In this document: piece after piece, positions 16,919 to 26,164 of the stretch
Layout of the letters: each line of letters opens with the position of its first letter
Position numbering within the stretch: position 1 is the first letter of the stretch
DNA from: Catenuloplanes indicus
GTDB lineage: Bacteria > Actinomycetota > Actinomycetes > Mycobacteriales > Micromonosporaceae
DNA: 64,000 nucleotides
Reading direction: 5' to 3'
NCBI RefSeq assembly: GCF_030813715.1
Contig: NZ_JAUSUZ010000001.1
Coordinates: 4,092,001 to 4,156,000 of the forward strand
Notes under the pieces: model-generated
What the model was told of the DNA's origin: nothing
The model's input: the letters and a program-made list of their open reading frames with translations, nothing else
Databases searched by the model: none
Position numbers and translations under genes: made by a program

Positions 16919-17835
16919 CCAGCTGGCCCACGGTCGGCGTGGTGATCCCGACCCGCAGTCGCCCCGAGCTGGTGCGCAAGGCCGTCGACTCGGTCCGCGC
17001 CCAGGACTACCCCGGCAAGATCCGGATCATCGTGGTGTTCGACGGCACCGAGCCGGACTTCTCGCTGGCCGCGCCGGGCGGCCCGCCGGTGCTGATGCTG
17101 GCGAACTGGCGTACCCCCGGGCTGGCCGGCACCCGCAACACCGGCATCACCGCGCTGGACACCGAGCTGGTCGCGTTCCTGGACGACGACGACCAGTGGC
17201 TGCCGGCGAAGCTGCGCAAGCAGGTCGCGGCGCTGCTGACCGAGCCGCAGGCGGAGTTCGTCACGTGCGGCATGCAGGTGGAGTTCGACGGCCGGCGCAA
17301 CGCGCGGCTGGCCGGGCGCGACCGGGTGACCGTGCAGGAGCTGGCCCGGTCCCGGATGGCGATGCTGCACTCGTCGAGCTTCCTGATCCGGCGCGAGGCG
17401 CTGATCGGCAAGCACGGCTTCGGCCTGGTCGCCGAGGACGCGCCGGGCAGCCAGAACGAGGACTGGGACCTGCTGCTGCGCGCGGCCCGCCGGTCGCCGA
17501 TCGTGCACGTGGACGAGCCGCTGGTCCAGGTGCTGTGGGGGCGCAGCTCGCACTACGCCTACGAGTACGGCACGAAGATCTCGTCGTTGCGGTGGATGAT
17601 GGCCCGGCACCCGGAGATCGCCGGATGCGCGCCCGGCGCGGCCCGCGTCTATGGTCAGCTAGCTTGCTGGTCCGCCGCGACCGGCAACCGGCCGGACGCG
17701 TGGCGCTGGACGAAGGAGGCGGTCCGGGCGAACTGGCGCGAACCGCGCGCCGCGATCGCGCTGGCCGCGATGACCGGCGCGGTCAAGGTGGAGAACGTGC
17801 TGGCCACGCTGCACCGGCACGGCAGGGGTATTTAA
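16915..17835 (+). CDS. family 2 glycosyltransferase
   Basis: Inverting GT-A glycosyltransferase of 306 aa, probably cytoplasmic. The N-terminal nucleotide-sugar-binding stretch is VGVVIPTRSRPELVRKAVDS, followed by the pattern GLAGTRNTGI and the metal-binding FLDDDDQW (DXD). The acceptor-side part has EDWDLLLRAARR, with the ED that is conserved in GT2 enzymes. The start is GTG 16915 with AAGGAGA upstream, overlapping the sulfotransferase stop by four bases. Sugar specificity is not readable. It is the last gene of the polysaccharide block; after it the galactose genes begin. Confidence 0.9.
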   Translation: MTSWPTVGVVIPTRSRPELVRKAVDSVRAQDYPGKIRIIVVFDGTEPDFSLAAPGGPPVLMLANWRTPGLAGTRNTGITALDTELVAFLDDDDQWLPAKLRKQVAALLTEPQAEFVTCGMQVEFDGRRNARLAGRDRVTVQELARSRMAMLHSSSFLIRREALIGKHGFGLVAEDAPGSQNEDWDLLLRAARRSPIVHVDEPLVQVLWGRSSHYAYEYGTKISSLRWMMARHPEIAGCAPGAARVYGQLACWSAATGNRPDAWRWTKEAVRANWREPRAAIALAAMTGAVKVENVLATLHRHGRGI

Positions 17836-17872
17836 AGGAGAAGACCCTTCTCGTTCGCCACCGTACCGGGGT

Positions 17873-17894
17873 ATGTTCGTTTCTGTTGGTTTTA
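17873..17894 (+). promoter_or_regulatory. possible DeoR-type operator upstream of the beta-galactosidase gene
   Basis: A T-rich stretch TGTTCGTTTCTGTTGGTTTT stands out in a very GC-rich region, 34 bases before the GTG of the galactosidase. It contains spaced GTT(C/T/G)-type repeats like those bound by DeoR-family repressors, and a DeoR-family gene is the second gene of the operon. A strong ribosome-binding site AGGAGG follows at 17919-17924. Assignment as an operator is inference. Confidence 0.3.
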
Positions 17895-17927
17895 GTGCGG
17901 AAGCGTTGACCTACCCCAGGAGGTCGT

Positions 17928-19892
17928 GTGACGAAGCGGCTGGTGCCGAAGGTCCGTGGGCTGAGCTACGGCGGGGACTACAACCCCGAGCAGTGGCCGG
18001 AGAGCGTCTGGGCGGAGGACGTCGCGCTGATGCGCGAGGCCGGCGTCACCGTGGTCAGCCTCGGCATCTTCGCCTGGGCGTGGCTGGAGCCGGCCGACGG
18101 GCGGTACGAGTTCCACCGCCTCGACCGTCTCATGGACATGCTGCACGACGGCGGCATCGCCGTCGACCTGGCCACCGCCACCGCGTCGCCGCCGGCCTGG
18201 TTCTCGGCCGCGCACCCGGAGGCAATGGTGGTCGACGCGGACGGCCGCACGCTCACCTACGGCAGCCGCCAGGCCTTCTGCCCGAGCTCCCCGGCGTACC
18301 GGCAGAAGGCTCTGGATCTGGTGACCAGGCTGGCCGAGCGCTACGGCGACCACCCGGCGCTGGCCATGTGGCACGTGCACAACGAATATGCGTGCCACAA
18401 CCCGCACTGCTACTGCGAGCTCTCCGCGGAGGCGTTCCGCGACTGGCTGCGCGCCCGCTACGGCGACCTGGACGGGCTGAACGCGGCCTGGGGCACCGCG
18501 TTCTGGTCGCAGACCTACACGGAGTGGGAGCAGGTGCAGCCGCCGCGCGCCACCGTCACCTCGGCGAACCCGACGCAGCTGCTGGACTTCAGGCGCTTCT
18601 CCTCGGACGCGCACCTGGCCAACTTCACCGCGGAGCGGGACGCGCTGACCGCGATCACGCCGGACGTGCCGATCACCACGAACCTGATGACGTCCAGCTG
18701 CTACGCGCTGGACTACTGGGTGTGGGCGCGCGAGATGCCGGTGATCTCCAACGACCACTACGTGCTGGCGGAGAGCCCGGTCCCGCCGGCCGCGCAGACC
18801 GCGTACGCGGCGGACGCCACCCGAAGCCTGGCCGGCGGCGGGTCGTGGCTGCTGATGGAGCACTCCACCAGCGCGGTCAACTGGCAGCCGCGCAACCTGG
18901 CCAAGGCGCCCGGCGCGCTGCTGCGGGAGAGCCTGGGCAACGTGGCGCGCGGCTCCGAGGGCGCGATGTTCTTCCAGTGGCGGGCCAGCCGGGCCGGCTC
19001 GGAGAAGTGGCACTCCGCGATGCTGCCGCACACCGGCACCGGGTCGAAGGTGTGGCGCGAGGTGGTCGCGCTCGGCGACGCGCTGCGCGACCTGGCCGAG
19101 ATCGAGGGCTCGCGGGTCGAGGCGCCGGTCGCGATCGTGCTCGACTACCCGTCCGGCTGGGCGCAGGAGGCGCCGAACCAGCCGAGCGTCGACATGCGCG
19201 CGTTCGACGAGGTCAAGCGCTGGCACGCGGCGCTCTGGCGGGCCGGCGTCACGGCCGACCTGGTGCACCCGTCCGCGGACCTCAGCGGCTACCGCGCGGT
19301 GCTGGTGCCGTCGCTCTATCTGGTCGACGACGACGCGGCAGCCAACCTGACGGGCTACACCGGCACGCTGATCGTGGGTCCCTACAGCGGGCTCGCGGAC
19401 CGCAACGACCACATCCGCCCGGCACCGCTGCCAGGAGCATTCCACGACCTTCTGGGGATACGGGTGGAGGAGCACTTCCCGCTGCCGGCCGGCGCGAGCG
19501 TGGCGCTGGACGACGGCTCCTCGGCCGGCGTCTGGACCGAGCAGCTGTCCGCGACCTCGGCCACGGTTCTCGCCTCCTACCTGGACGGCCCGGTGGCCGG
19601 GTCCCCGGCGATCACCCGGAACGGCCACGTGCGGTACCTGGGCACCCGGCTGGCCGACGACGCGCTGGAGGCGCTGCTCGCCACCGTCGCGCCCGCCACG
19701 CACCGCGTCCCGGCGCAGGTCGAGGCCGTGCGCCGGCGGCACACGGACGGGCGGTCGTACCTGTTCCTGCTCAACCACGGCGACGGACCGGCCGCGGTCG
19801 ACGCGCGTGGCACCGATCTGCTGACCGGCACCGCGTGGACCGGCCCGGCCGAGGTGCCCGGCCGCGGCGTCGTCGTACTCCGGGAGGCGTGA
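17928..19892 (+). CDS. GH42 beta-galactosidase
   Basis: Hydrolyses terminal beta-galactosides; 654 aa, the usual GH42 length, no signal peptide, so cytoplasmic. It opens with the family signature SYGGDYNPEQWPESVWAEDV. The acid/base glutamate is in WHVHNEYACHN and the nucleophile in LLMEHSTSAVNWQP. The cysteines of CHNPHCYCE form part of the structural zinc site known in several GH42 enzymes. The GTG at 17928 has AGGAGG four bases upstream. Its stop overlaps the ATG of the DeoR gene, and galT follows, so this is a galactoside utilisation operon. Confidence 0.93.
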   Translation: MTKRLVPKVRGLSYGGDYNPEQWPESVWAEDVALMREAGVTVVSLGIFAWAWLEPADGRYEFHRLDRLMDMLHDGGIAVDLATATASPPAWFSAAHPEAMVVDADGRTLTYGSRQAFCPSSPAYRQKALDLVTRLAERYGDHPALAMWHVHNEYACHNPHCYCELSAEAFRDWLRARYGDLDGLNAAWGTAFWSQTYTEWEQVQPPRATVTSANPTQLLDFRRFSSDAHLANFTAERDALTAITPDVPITTNLMTSSCYALDYWVWAREMPVISNDHYVLAESPVPPAAQTAYAADATRSLAGGGSWLLMEHSTSAVNWQPRNLAKAPGALLRESLGNVARGSEGAMFFQWRASRAGSEKWHSAMLPHTGTGSKVWREVVALGDALRDLAEIEGSRVEAPVAIVLDYPSGWAQEAPNQPSVDMRAFDEVKRWHAALWRAGVTADLVHPSADLSGYRAVLVPSLYLVDDDAAANLTGYTGTLIVGPYSGLADRNDHIRPAPLPGAFHDLLGIRVEEHFPLPAGASVALDDGSSAGVWTEQLSATSATVLASYLDGPVAGSPAITRNGHVRYLGTRLADDALEALLATVAPATHRVPAQVEAVRRRHTDGRSYLFLLNHGDGPAAVDARGTDLLTGTAWTGPAEVPGRGVVVLREA

Positions 19893-20665
19893 TGCTGGCT
19901 CAGCAACGACAGGCCGCGATCCTGGAACGGGTGCGCACCGCGGGCGGCGCCCGGGTCAGCGAGCTGGCCGCCGAGTTCGGCGTCTCGGACATGACCATCC
20001 GTCGCGACCTGGACCTGCTCTCCGACCGCGGGCTGCTGGCCAAGGTGCACGGCGGCGCCACGCCCGGCCTGCCCGGCTCCGCGCACGAGCCCGGGTTCGC
20101 CGCCAAGTCCGCGCAGCAGCGCCGGGAGAAGGCGCTGATCGCGGCGGAGGCGGCCACGCTGGTCGGCCCGGGCACCGCGATAGCGCTGTCCGCCGGCACC
20201 ACCACGGTCGAGCTGGCCAGCCGGCTGGTCGACGTGCCCGGCCTGACCGTGGTGACGAACTCGATCCCCGTCGCGGACGTGTTCTACCGCGGCGGCCGGC
20301 CGGACTCCACCGTGGTGCTCACCGGCGGCGTGCGCACCCCGTCGGACGCGCTGGTCGGCCCGGTCGCGGTGGCCGCGATCCGCTCGCTGCACCTGGACCT
20401 GGTCTTCCTCGGCGTGCACGGGATGAGCGAGCGGGCCGGTTTCACCACGCCGAACCTGACCGAGTCGGAGACCAACCGCGCGCTGGTCGAGGCCGCGGAA
20501 CGGCTGGTGGTGCTGGCCGACAGCACGAAGTGGGACACGGTCGGCATCTCGTCCTTCGCCACGCTCGGCGAGGCACACACCCTGATCACCGACGCCGGTC
20601 TCCCCGACCCGGCGCGGGCCGTACTCGCAGATTACGTAACGGACCTACGACTGGTGGAAGCATGA
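19892..20665 (+). CDS. DeoR-family transcriptional regulator
   Basis: 257 aa sugar-responsive repressor. The N-terminal winged helix-turn-helix (residues 6-56) carries SDMTIRRDLDLLSDRGLLAKVHGGA, the DeoR signature. The C-terminal sensor domain has LSAGTTTVELASRL and the later FLGVHGMS, TNRALVEAAE and VVLADSTKW stretches that bind a phosphorylated sugar in this family. It lies between the beta-galactosidase gene and galT with short overlaps at both ends, so it probably represses its own operon and is released by a galactose-derived metabolite. Confidence 0.92.
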   Translation: MLAQQRQAAILERVRTAGGARVSELAAEFGVSDMTIRRDLDLLSDRGLLAKVHGGATPGLPGSAHEPGFAAKSAQQRREKALIAAEAATLVGPGTAIALSAGTTTVELASRLVDVPGLTVVTNSIPVADVFYRGGRPDSTVVLTGGVRTPSDALVGPVAVAAIRSLHLDLVFLGVHGMSERAGFTTPNLTESETNRALVEAAERLVVLADSTKWDTVGISSFATLGEAHTLITDAGLPDPARAVLADYVTDLRLVEA

Positions 20666-21741
20666 AGCGCACCCCGATCACGCTGGCGGACGGCCGCGAG
20701 CTGATCTACTTCGACGAGAACGACGACGCGGTCCGGGAGACCGTGGACCGGCGCGAGCTGCCCCCGCCGCCGGCCGCGTCGCAGCTGCGGTACGACCCGC
20801 TGACCGACGAGTGGGTGGCGGTCGCGGCGCACCGGCAGACCCGCACGTTCCTGCCGCCGGCGAACGAGTGCCCGCTGGACCCGTCCACGGACGCGTTCCA
20901 GACCGAGATCCCGGGCGACTACGACGTGGTGGTGTTCGAGAACCGGTTCCCGTCGTTCAGCGCGCGGACCGTCGACTCGCCGGGCGACTCGATCACGGAC
21001 CTGGTGCCGATCAAGCCGGGCTTCGGGCGGTGCGAGGTCGTCTGCTTCACCTCGGACCACAACACGGCGTTCACCGCGCTGCCGCCGTCCCGGGTGCGCC
21101 TGGTCGTGGACGCGTGGGCGGACCGAACCGCGGAGCTGTCCGGCACGCCCGGGATCGAACAGGTCTTCTGCTTCGAGAACCGGGGCGTGGAGATCGGCGT
21201 GACGCTGCACCACCCGCACGGGCAGATCTACGCGTACCCGTTCCTGCCGCCGAAGACCGTGGCCATGCAGGCGGCGGCGCGGAAGCACTTCGACGCGACC
21301 GGGCGGAACCTCTACGCGGACGTGCTGGCCGCGGAGATCAAGGCCGGTGACCGGGTGGTGGCGTCGAACGAGTTCTGGACCGCGTACGTGCCGGCCGCGG
21401 CGCGCTGGCCGTTCGAGGTGCATCTGGCCCCGCACCGGCAGGTCGCGGACATACCGGCGCTGACCTCGGACGAGCGGGACGCGTTCGCGCTCATCTACCT
21501 GGAGATCCTGAAGCGCTTCGACGGGTTGTTCGACGGGCCGATGCCGTACATCTCGGCGTGGCACCAGGCGCCGGTGAACGCCGGGCGCGAGCTGGGCTAC
21601 CTGCACCTGCAGCTGTTCAGCATCCGGCGCGCGCCGGGCAAGCTGAAGTACCTGGCCGGTTCCGAGTCCGCGATGGGCGTCTTCATCAACGACGTGACGC
21701 CGGAACAGGCCGCCGGCATGCTCCGGGACGTGCGGCTCTAG
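20662..21741 (+). CDS. galT: galactose-1-phosphate uridylyltransferase
   Basis: Leloir pathway enzyme that exchanges UMP between UDP-glucose and galactose-1-phosphate; 359 aa, cytoplasmic. The active-site HHPHGQIY motif has H184 and H186, where the second His carries the UMP. Zinc-site cysteines of the E. coli type are not obvious, as in many actinobacterial enzymes; ISAWHQAPVN near residue 297 fits the family. ATG 20662 overlaps the DeoR stop. No galK or galE follows: the next element is a terminator, so galactokinase must be encoded elsewhere. Confidence 0.92.
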   Translation: MKRTPITLADGRELIYFDENDDAVRETVDRRELPPPPAASQLRYDPLTDEWVAVAAHRQTRTFLPPANECPLDPSTDAFQTEIPGDYDVVVFENRFPSFSARTVDSPGDSITDLVPIKPGFGRCEVVCFTSDHNTAFTALPPSRVRLVVDAWADRTAELSGTPGIEQVFCFENRGVEIGVTLHHPHGQIYAYPFLPPKTVAMQAAARKHFDATGRNLYADVLAAEIKAGDRVVASNEFWTAYVPAAARWPFEVHLAPHRQVADIPALTSDERDAFALIYLEILKRFDGLFDGPMPYISAWHQAPVNAGRELGYLHLQLFSIRRAPGKLKYLAGSESAMGVFINDVTPEQAAGMLRDVRL

Positions 21742-21861
21742 GGGGTGTGCGGGAGGCCCGGGACAGAGCCTCCCGCACGAGGGAAGGGACGACTTGAGGT
21801 CGTTCTGCCCAAAATAACGGCATATGTTCCCGGGAGTTACGGCCGGAACATCCGAAAAACG

Positions 21862-21902
21862 AACGAAGGCCCGCACCCCGGCAGGGTGCGGGCCTTCGTT
21901 TT
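21862..21902. terminator. bidirectional terminator between galT and icd
   Basis: Perfect 17-bp stem AACGAAGGCCCGCACCC (21862-21878) / GGGTGCGGGCCTTCGTT (21884-21900) with the five-base loop CGGCA. It is flanked by A-runs on the left and T-runs on the right, so it can terminate both the galactose operon and icd, which converge on it. Confidence 0.93.
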
Positions 21903-21907
21903 GTGGA

Positions 21908-23125
21908 TCAGGCGCCGAGGCGCTTCGCCAGGTTCTGGTCCAGCGTGGTCATGAACTCGTCCGTGGTCTGCCACGGCGCGTCCCGGCCGATCAGCGCGGC
22001 CAGGTCCTTCGTCATCTGGCCGCCCTGGACGGTGTCGATGATGACCTGCTCCAGCGTGTCCGCGAACTCCGAGACGGCCGGCGTGCCGTCCAGCTTGCCG
22101 CGGTGCGACAGGCCCCGGGTCCAGGCGAAGATCGAGGCGATCGGGTTGGTGCTGGTCTTCTCGCCCTTCTGCCACTGCCGGTAGTGCCGGGTGACCGTGC
22201 CGTGCGCGGCCTCGGCCTCGACGGTCTGGCCGTCCGGCGTCATCAGCACGGAGGTCATCAGGCCCAGCGAGCCGAAGCCCTGCGCCACGGTGTCGGACTG
22301 CACGTCACCGTCGTAGTTCTTGGCGGCCCAGACGAAGCCACCCTCCCACTTCAGCGCCGCGGCGACCATGTCGTCGATCAGGCGGTGCTCGTAGGTGATG
22401 CCGGCCGCTGCGAACTCGTCCTTGAACTCGGCCTCGAAGACCTCGGCGAACAGGTCCTTGAACCGGCCGTCGTACGCCTTGAGGATCGTGTTCTTGGTCG
22501 ACAGGTAGACCGGGTAGTTGCGGGACAGGCCGTAGCGGAACGAGGCCCGCGCGAAGTCCCGGATCGAGTCGTCGTAGTTGTACATCGCCATGCCGACGCC
22601 GCCGCCGGGGAACTTGGCGACCTCGAACTCCATCGGCGCGGAGCCGTCGTCCGGCGTGAACGTGACGGTCATGGTGCCCGGGCCGGGCGCCACGAAGTCG
22701 GTCGCCTTGTACTGGTCGCCGTGGGCGTGCCGGCCGATGATGATCGGCTTGGTCCAGCCCGGCACCAGGCGCGGCACGTTGGACATGATGATCGGCTCGC
22801 GGAACACGACGCCGCCGAGGATGTTGCGGATCGTGCCGTTCGGCGAGCGCCACATCTTCTTCAGGCCGAACTCCTCGACCCGCGCCTCGTCCGGCGTGAT
22901 GGTGGCGCACTTGACGCCGACGCCGTGCGTCTTGATGGCGTTCGCCGCATCGATCGTGATCTGGTCGTTCGTCTCGTCGCGCTTCTCGACGGACAGGTCG
23001 TAGTACTCCAGCTCGACGTCGAGGTACGGCAGGATCAGCTGCTCACGGATCTGCTTCCAGATGATCCGGGTCATCTCGTCGCCGTCGAGCTCCACGACCG
23101 GCTTGTTTACCTTGATCTTCGCCAT
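21908..23125 (-). CDS. icd: NADP-dependent isocitrate dehydrogenase
   Basis: TCA cycle enzyme converting isocitrate to 2-oxoglutarate and CO2 with NADP; 405 aa. It is the homodimeric, eukaryote-like type: it starts [22 protein letters not shown], has the substrate-binding [12 protein letters not shown], and ends with [13 protein letters not shown]-like and [13 protein letters not shown] segments (here [13 protein letters not shown]). ATG 23125 has GAGAGGAG upstream; the open frame runs further upstream but without a family match. It is transcribed divergently from the PhoD-type phosphatase gene, with 265 bases between them, and ends at the strong hairpin 21862-21902. Confidence 0.96.
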   Translation of the reverse strand: MAKIKVNKPVVELDGDEMTRIIWKQIREQLILPYLDVELEYYDLSVEKRDETNDQITIDAANAIKTHGVGVKCATITPDEARVEEFGLKKMWRSPNGTIRNILGGVVFREPIIMSNVPRLVPGWTKPIIIGRHAHGDQYKATDFVAPGPGTMTVTFTPDDGSAPMEFEVAKFPGGGVGMAMYNYDDSIRDFARASFRYGLSRNYPVYLSTKNTILKAYDGRFKDLFAEVFEAEFKDEFAAAGITYEHRLIDDMVAAALKWEGGFVWAAKNYDGDVQSDTVAQGFGSLGLMTSVLMTPDGQTVEAEAAHGTVTRHYRQWQKGEKTSTNPIASIFAWTRGLSHRGKLDGTPAVSEFADTLEQVIIDTVQGGQMTKDLAALIGRDAPWQTTDEFMTTLDQNLAKRLGA

Positions 23126-23390
23126 CCGCCGGCGCTCCTCTCGGGGGCAGGTGCCCTTTCGCGAACTGTGGATTCTCAAGCAGTACGAGCGTACTGCAAC
23201 GGCCTCGTGCCTGCCCTGCGGGCCCCCATCAGTCAAGCACCAGGCCCGACACGCCCGGTGGACAAACGGACTTTCCCGAAATGTCGCCTAGGTTGGAAGG
23301 TGTCGCCCGTTCACCGACCTCCAGCCACGATCTCGGCGCGGGGACGCGAGACCACCGGGCCTCATACGTTCCAGCTGGGGGCAGCACGCC

Positions 23391-25019
23391 ATGTCGCTAC
23401 CGTTCGCGCGTCCGGTCCGCCGGCGTGGTGTGCTCGCCGGGCTGGCTACCGGACCGCTGCTGCTCCGGCCCGGGCGTGCTCGCGGCGCCGGCGGACCGCT
23501 GCCGGACGGGCTCTTCGCGCTCGGCGTTGCCTCCGGCGACCCGCTGCCGGACGGCGTGGTGATCTGGACCCGGCTCGCGCCCGTCGCCGGCGGCATGCCG
23601 GACCGGGCCGTCGAGGTCGACTGGGAGATCGCCGAGGACGACCTGTTCCAGCGGGTGCGCCGGCGCGGCACCGCCTACGCCGAGCCGGAACTCGGCCACT
23701 CCGTGCACGTGGACGTGCGCGGCTTGCGCGCGGCCGCGGACTACCACTACCGGTTCCGGGCCGGCGCGGAGATCTCGCCGGCCGGCCGTACCCGCACCGC
23801 GCCGGACCCGCGCGCCTCACCGGACCGGCTGCGGTTAGCGTTCGCCAGCTGCCAGGACTACCAGGCCGGCCAGTACACCGCGTACCGGCACCTGGCGGCC
23901 GAGGACCTGGACTTCGTGGCGTTCCTCGGCGACTACGTCTACGAGACGCCGCCGGACCCGGGGGCGTACCGGATGCACGAGGGTATCGGGGAGCCGTACA
24001 CGCTGGACGAGTACCGCGGCCGGTACGCCCGGTACCGCGGCGACCCGGACCTGCGGGCGGCGCACGCGGCGTTCCCGTGGATCGTCACGCTCGACGATCA
24101 CGAGGTGGACGGCAACTGGGCGGACGAGGTGCCGAAGGACCCGGGTGCGCAGCCACCGGAGGTGTTCCGCGCGCGCCGGATCGCGGCGTTCCAGGCGTTC
24201 TACGAGCACATGCCGCTGCGCCGGGCGTCGCTGCCGCGCGGGCTGGACATGCGGGTCTACCGGCGGCTGCGATTCGGCGATCTGGCCGGCGTGCACGTGC
24301 TCGACACCCGGCAGTACCGCAGTGACCAGCCGGCCACGCTCGCGGCCGCGGAGGACCCGGCGCTGAGCATGACCGGGCCCACCCAGGAGCGCTGGCTGAT
24401 CGACGGCCTGGCCACGTCCGGCACCCGATGGAATCTGCTGGCCAACCAGGTGATGTGGGCGTCCAACGACCGCCGGGCCGGGCCGGAGCGGCGGTACTCG
24501 TTCGACAACTGGGACGGCTACCGGGTGCAGCGACGCCGGCTGCTCGAGTTCCTCGGCTCGGACCGGGTGGCCAACCCGGTCGTGCTGACCGGCGACCGGC
24601 ACTGCACCTGGGTCTGCGACCTGCGGCCGGACTTCGACGACCCGGCGTCACCGGCGGTCGCGGCCGAGCTCACCGGCACCTCGATCAGCTCCGGCGGGGA
24701 CCCGGACACGGTCGCGTTCCACGCCGCCTACGACCCGGTCATGGCGGAGAGCCCGCACTGGAAATACATCGACAACCGGCGAGGGTACGTGGTGAGCGAG
24801 CTGACGCCCGAGCGGATGCGCTCCCGGCTGCGCGTGGTGGACAGCGTCTGGGCCGACGACAGCCCGATCCGCACGGCGGCCGAGTTCGTGACGGAGGCCG
24901 GGCGGCCCGGCGTCTCGGTCGCCTGGCAGGAGCCGGCGACCTACGCGCGGGCCCGCGCACACGACGGCCCGGTCTTCAGCGTCCACGACGACCGGGACGC
25001 GTTCCCGCTCCGCCGCTGA
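23391..25019 (+). CDS. phoD: PhoD-type alkaline phosphatase/phosphodiesterase
   Basis: Secreted metallophosphatase, 542 aa. The N-terminus (VRRRGVLAGLATGPLLL) has a twin-arginine-type signal, as expected for PhoD enzymes that fold in the cytoplasm with iron and calcium. Metal-site motifs in order: FASCQDYQ, FLGDYVYE, LDDHEVDGNW and LTGDRHCTW. It probably releases phosphate from extracellular phosphodiesters. The ATG at 23391 is immediately preceded by GCAGCACGCC without a strong ribosome-binding site. It lies between icd and mdh without functional connection to them. Confidence 0.92.
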   Translation: MSLPFARPVRRRGVLAGLATGPLLLRPGRARGAGGPLPDGLFALGVASGDPLPDGVVIWTRLAPVAGGMPDRAVEVDWEIAEDDLFQRVRRRGTAYAEPELGHSVHVDVRGLRAAADYHYRFRAGAEISPAGRTRTAPDPRASPDRLRLAFASCQDYQAGQYTAYRHLAAEDLDFVAFLGDYVYETPPDPGAYRMHEGIGEPYTLDEYRGRYARYRGDPDLRAAHAAFPWIVTLDDHEVDGNWADEVPKDPGAQPPEVFRARRIAAFQAFYEHMPLRRASLPRGLDMRVYRRLRFGDLAGVHVLDTRQYRSDQPATLAAAEDPALSMTGPTQERWLIDGLATSGTRWNLLANQVMWASNDRRAGPERRYSFDNWDGYRVQRRRLLEFLGSDRVANPVVLTGDRHCTWVCDLRPDFDDPASPAVAAELTGTSISSGGDPDTVAFHAAYDPVMAESPHWKYIDNRRGYVVSELTPERMRSRLRVVDSVWADDSPIRTAAEFVTEAGRPGVSVAWQEPATYARARAHDGPVFSVHDDRDAFPLRR

Positions 25020-25086
25020 CCGGGCGGCTCGGCGCCGGGTCTTCGGTGACCAGCGGCGGAACCGGAAGGGAGGCCGCCCGCGGCCG

Positions 25087-25142
25087 ACCGGTGCCCGCGG
25101 GAGCATACGGGCAGCACCACGCCGGAAGCGGGAAGATCAAAG
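25087..25142 (+). repeat. dispersed intergenic repeat, copy A
   Basis: About 56 bases starting ACCGGTGCCCGCGGGAGCA and containing CACCACGCCGGAAGCGGGAA. A closely similar copy occurs on the minus strand at 59424-59482. Both copies lie in short gaps just downstream of a gene and next to a terminator hairpin. Function unknown. Confidence 0.7.
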
Positions 25143-25169
25143 CTCTTGATCTTCGGTCTCCGGAACGGC

Positions 25170-25202
25170 GAAGCCGGGCCCGCTCGTCGCAGGCCCGGCT
25201 TC
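25170..25202. terminator. terminator between phoD and mdh
   Basis: Eleven-bp stem GAAGCCGGGCC (25170-25180) / GGCCCGGCTTC (25192-25202) with an 11-base loop, 12 bases past the mdh stop on the minus strand. A smaller palindrome GATCAAAGCTCTTGATC lies just upstream (25135-25151). Probably ends mdh transcription and, in the other direction, phoD. Confidence 0.8.
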
Positions 25203-25213
25203 CGCACGGTGGA

Positions 25214-26164
25214 TCAGAGGTTGGCGACGTCGGCCTGCTTGGTGCGGACCGCCTCGGCCGCGGTCTTGAGGTCGGCCAGCTCGGCGTCGGTCAGCGTGGT
25301 CTCGACGACCTTCTTGACGCCCTCGGCGCCGATCTCGGCCTCGACGCCGAGGTAGACGCCGGAGATGCCGAACTCGCCGTCGACCCAGGCGCAGACCGGC
25401 ATGACCGCGCCGGAGTCCTCGGCGACCGCCTTGGCCATCCGGGCGGCGGCGGCGGACGGCGCGTAGTAGGCCGAACCGGTCTTGAGCAGCGCGACCACCT
25501 CGGCGCCGCCGTTGCGGGTGCGGACCACCAGCTCCTCGATCTTGTCGGCCGGGAGCAGGTCGGCCAGCGGCTTGCCGTCGACCGTGCAGCGCGACGGGAC
25601 CGGGACCATGGTGTCGCCGTGCGAGCCGAGCGTGAGCGTCTTGACGCTGCTCACCGGCACGTTGAGCGTCTCGGCCACGTTGTTGGTGAAGCGCGCGGTG
25701 TCCAGCATCCCGGCCTGGCCGAGCACCCGGCTCTTCGGGAAGTTGGTGGCGATCTGGGCGAGCGCGGTCATCTCGTCGAGCGGGTTGGAGACCACGATGA
25801 TCACGGCGTTCGGCGCGTGCTTGGCCACGTTCTCCGCGACGCCGCGGACGATGCCGGCGTTCACCTCGAGCAGGTCCATCCGGCTCATGCCGGGCTTGCG
25901 CGGCAGGCCGGCGGTGATCACGACGACGTCGGAGCCCGCGATGGCCTCGTAGCCCTCGCCGCCCTTGCCGGTGGTCTGGCCGACGACCTTCGTCTCGAAG
26001 CCCTCGATGGCGCGGGACTGGTTCATGTCCAGCGCGAGACCCTCCGGCTTGCCCTCGACGATGTCCGTGAGGACGACGGTCTCGAAGATGTCGTACTCGG
26101 CGAGGCGTTGCGCGGTCGTCGAACCGTAGAACCCGGCGCCGACGACGGTGACCTTCTTGCCCAT
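25214..26164 (-). CDS. mdh: malate dehydrogenase (LDH-like type)
   Basis: Oxidises malate to oxaloacetate with NAD; 316 aa. Rossmann motif VVGAGFYGSTTAQRLAE at residues 6-22, the NAD-contacting VVSNPLDEMT, and the catalytic LGSHGDTMVPV His. The Arg pattern of the LDH-like malate dehydrogenases is present (LPRKPGMSRMDLLEVN). ATG 26164 has AGAGAAGAG upstream. It is transcribed away from the oligopeptide operon at 26645. With icd it puts two TCA enzymes in this section; sucCD follow 12 kb further. Confidence 0.95.
   Translation of the reverse strand: MGKKVTVVGAGFYGSTTAQRLAEYDIFETVVLTDIVEGKPEGLALDMNQSRAIEGFETKVVGQTTGKGGEGYEAIAGSDVVVITAGLPRKPGMSRMDLLEVNAGIVRGVAENVAKHAPNAVIIVVSNPLDEMTALAQIATNFPKSRVLGQAGMLDTARFTNNVAETLNVPVSSVKTLTLGSHGDTMVPVPSRCTVDGKPLADLLPADKIEELVVRTRNGGAEVVALLKTGSAYYAPSAAAARMAKAVAEDSGAVMPVCAWVDGEFGISGVYLGVEAEIGAEGVKKVVETTLTDAELADLKTAAEAVRTKQADVANL

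Noticed and set aside
17838-17852. Terminator after the GT2 gene (GAGAAG/CTTCTC hairpin)
   Set aside because: Only six base pairs; too weak to call as a terminator.
17892-19778. Long minus-strand frame opposite the GH42 gene
   Set aside because: Low-complexity Arg/Val/Gly/His protein; the plus-strand gene has all family motifs.
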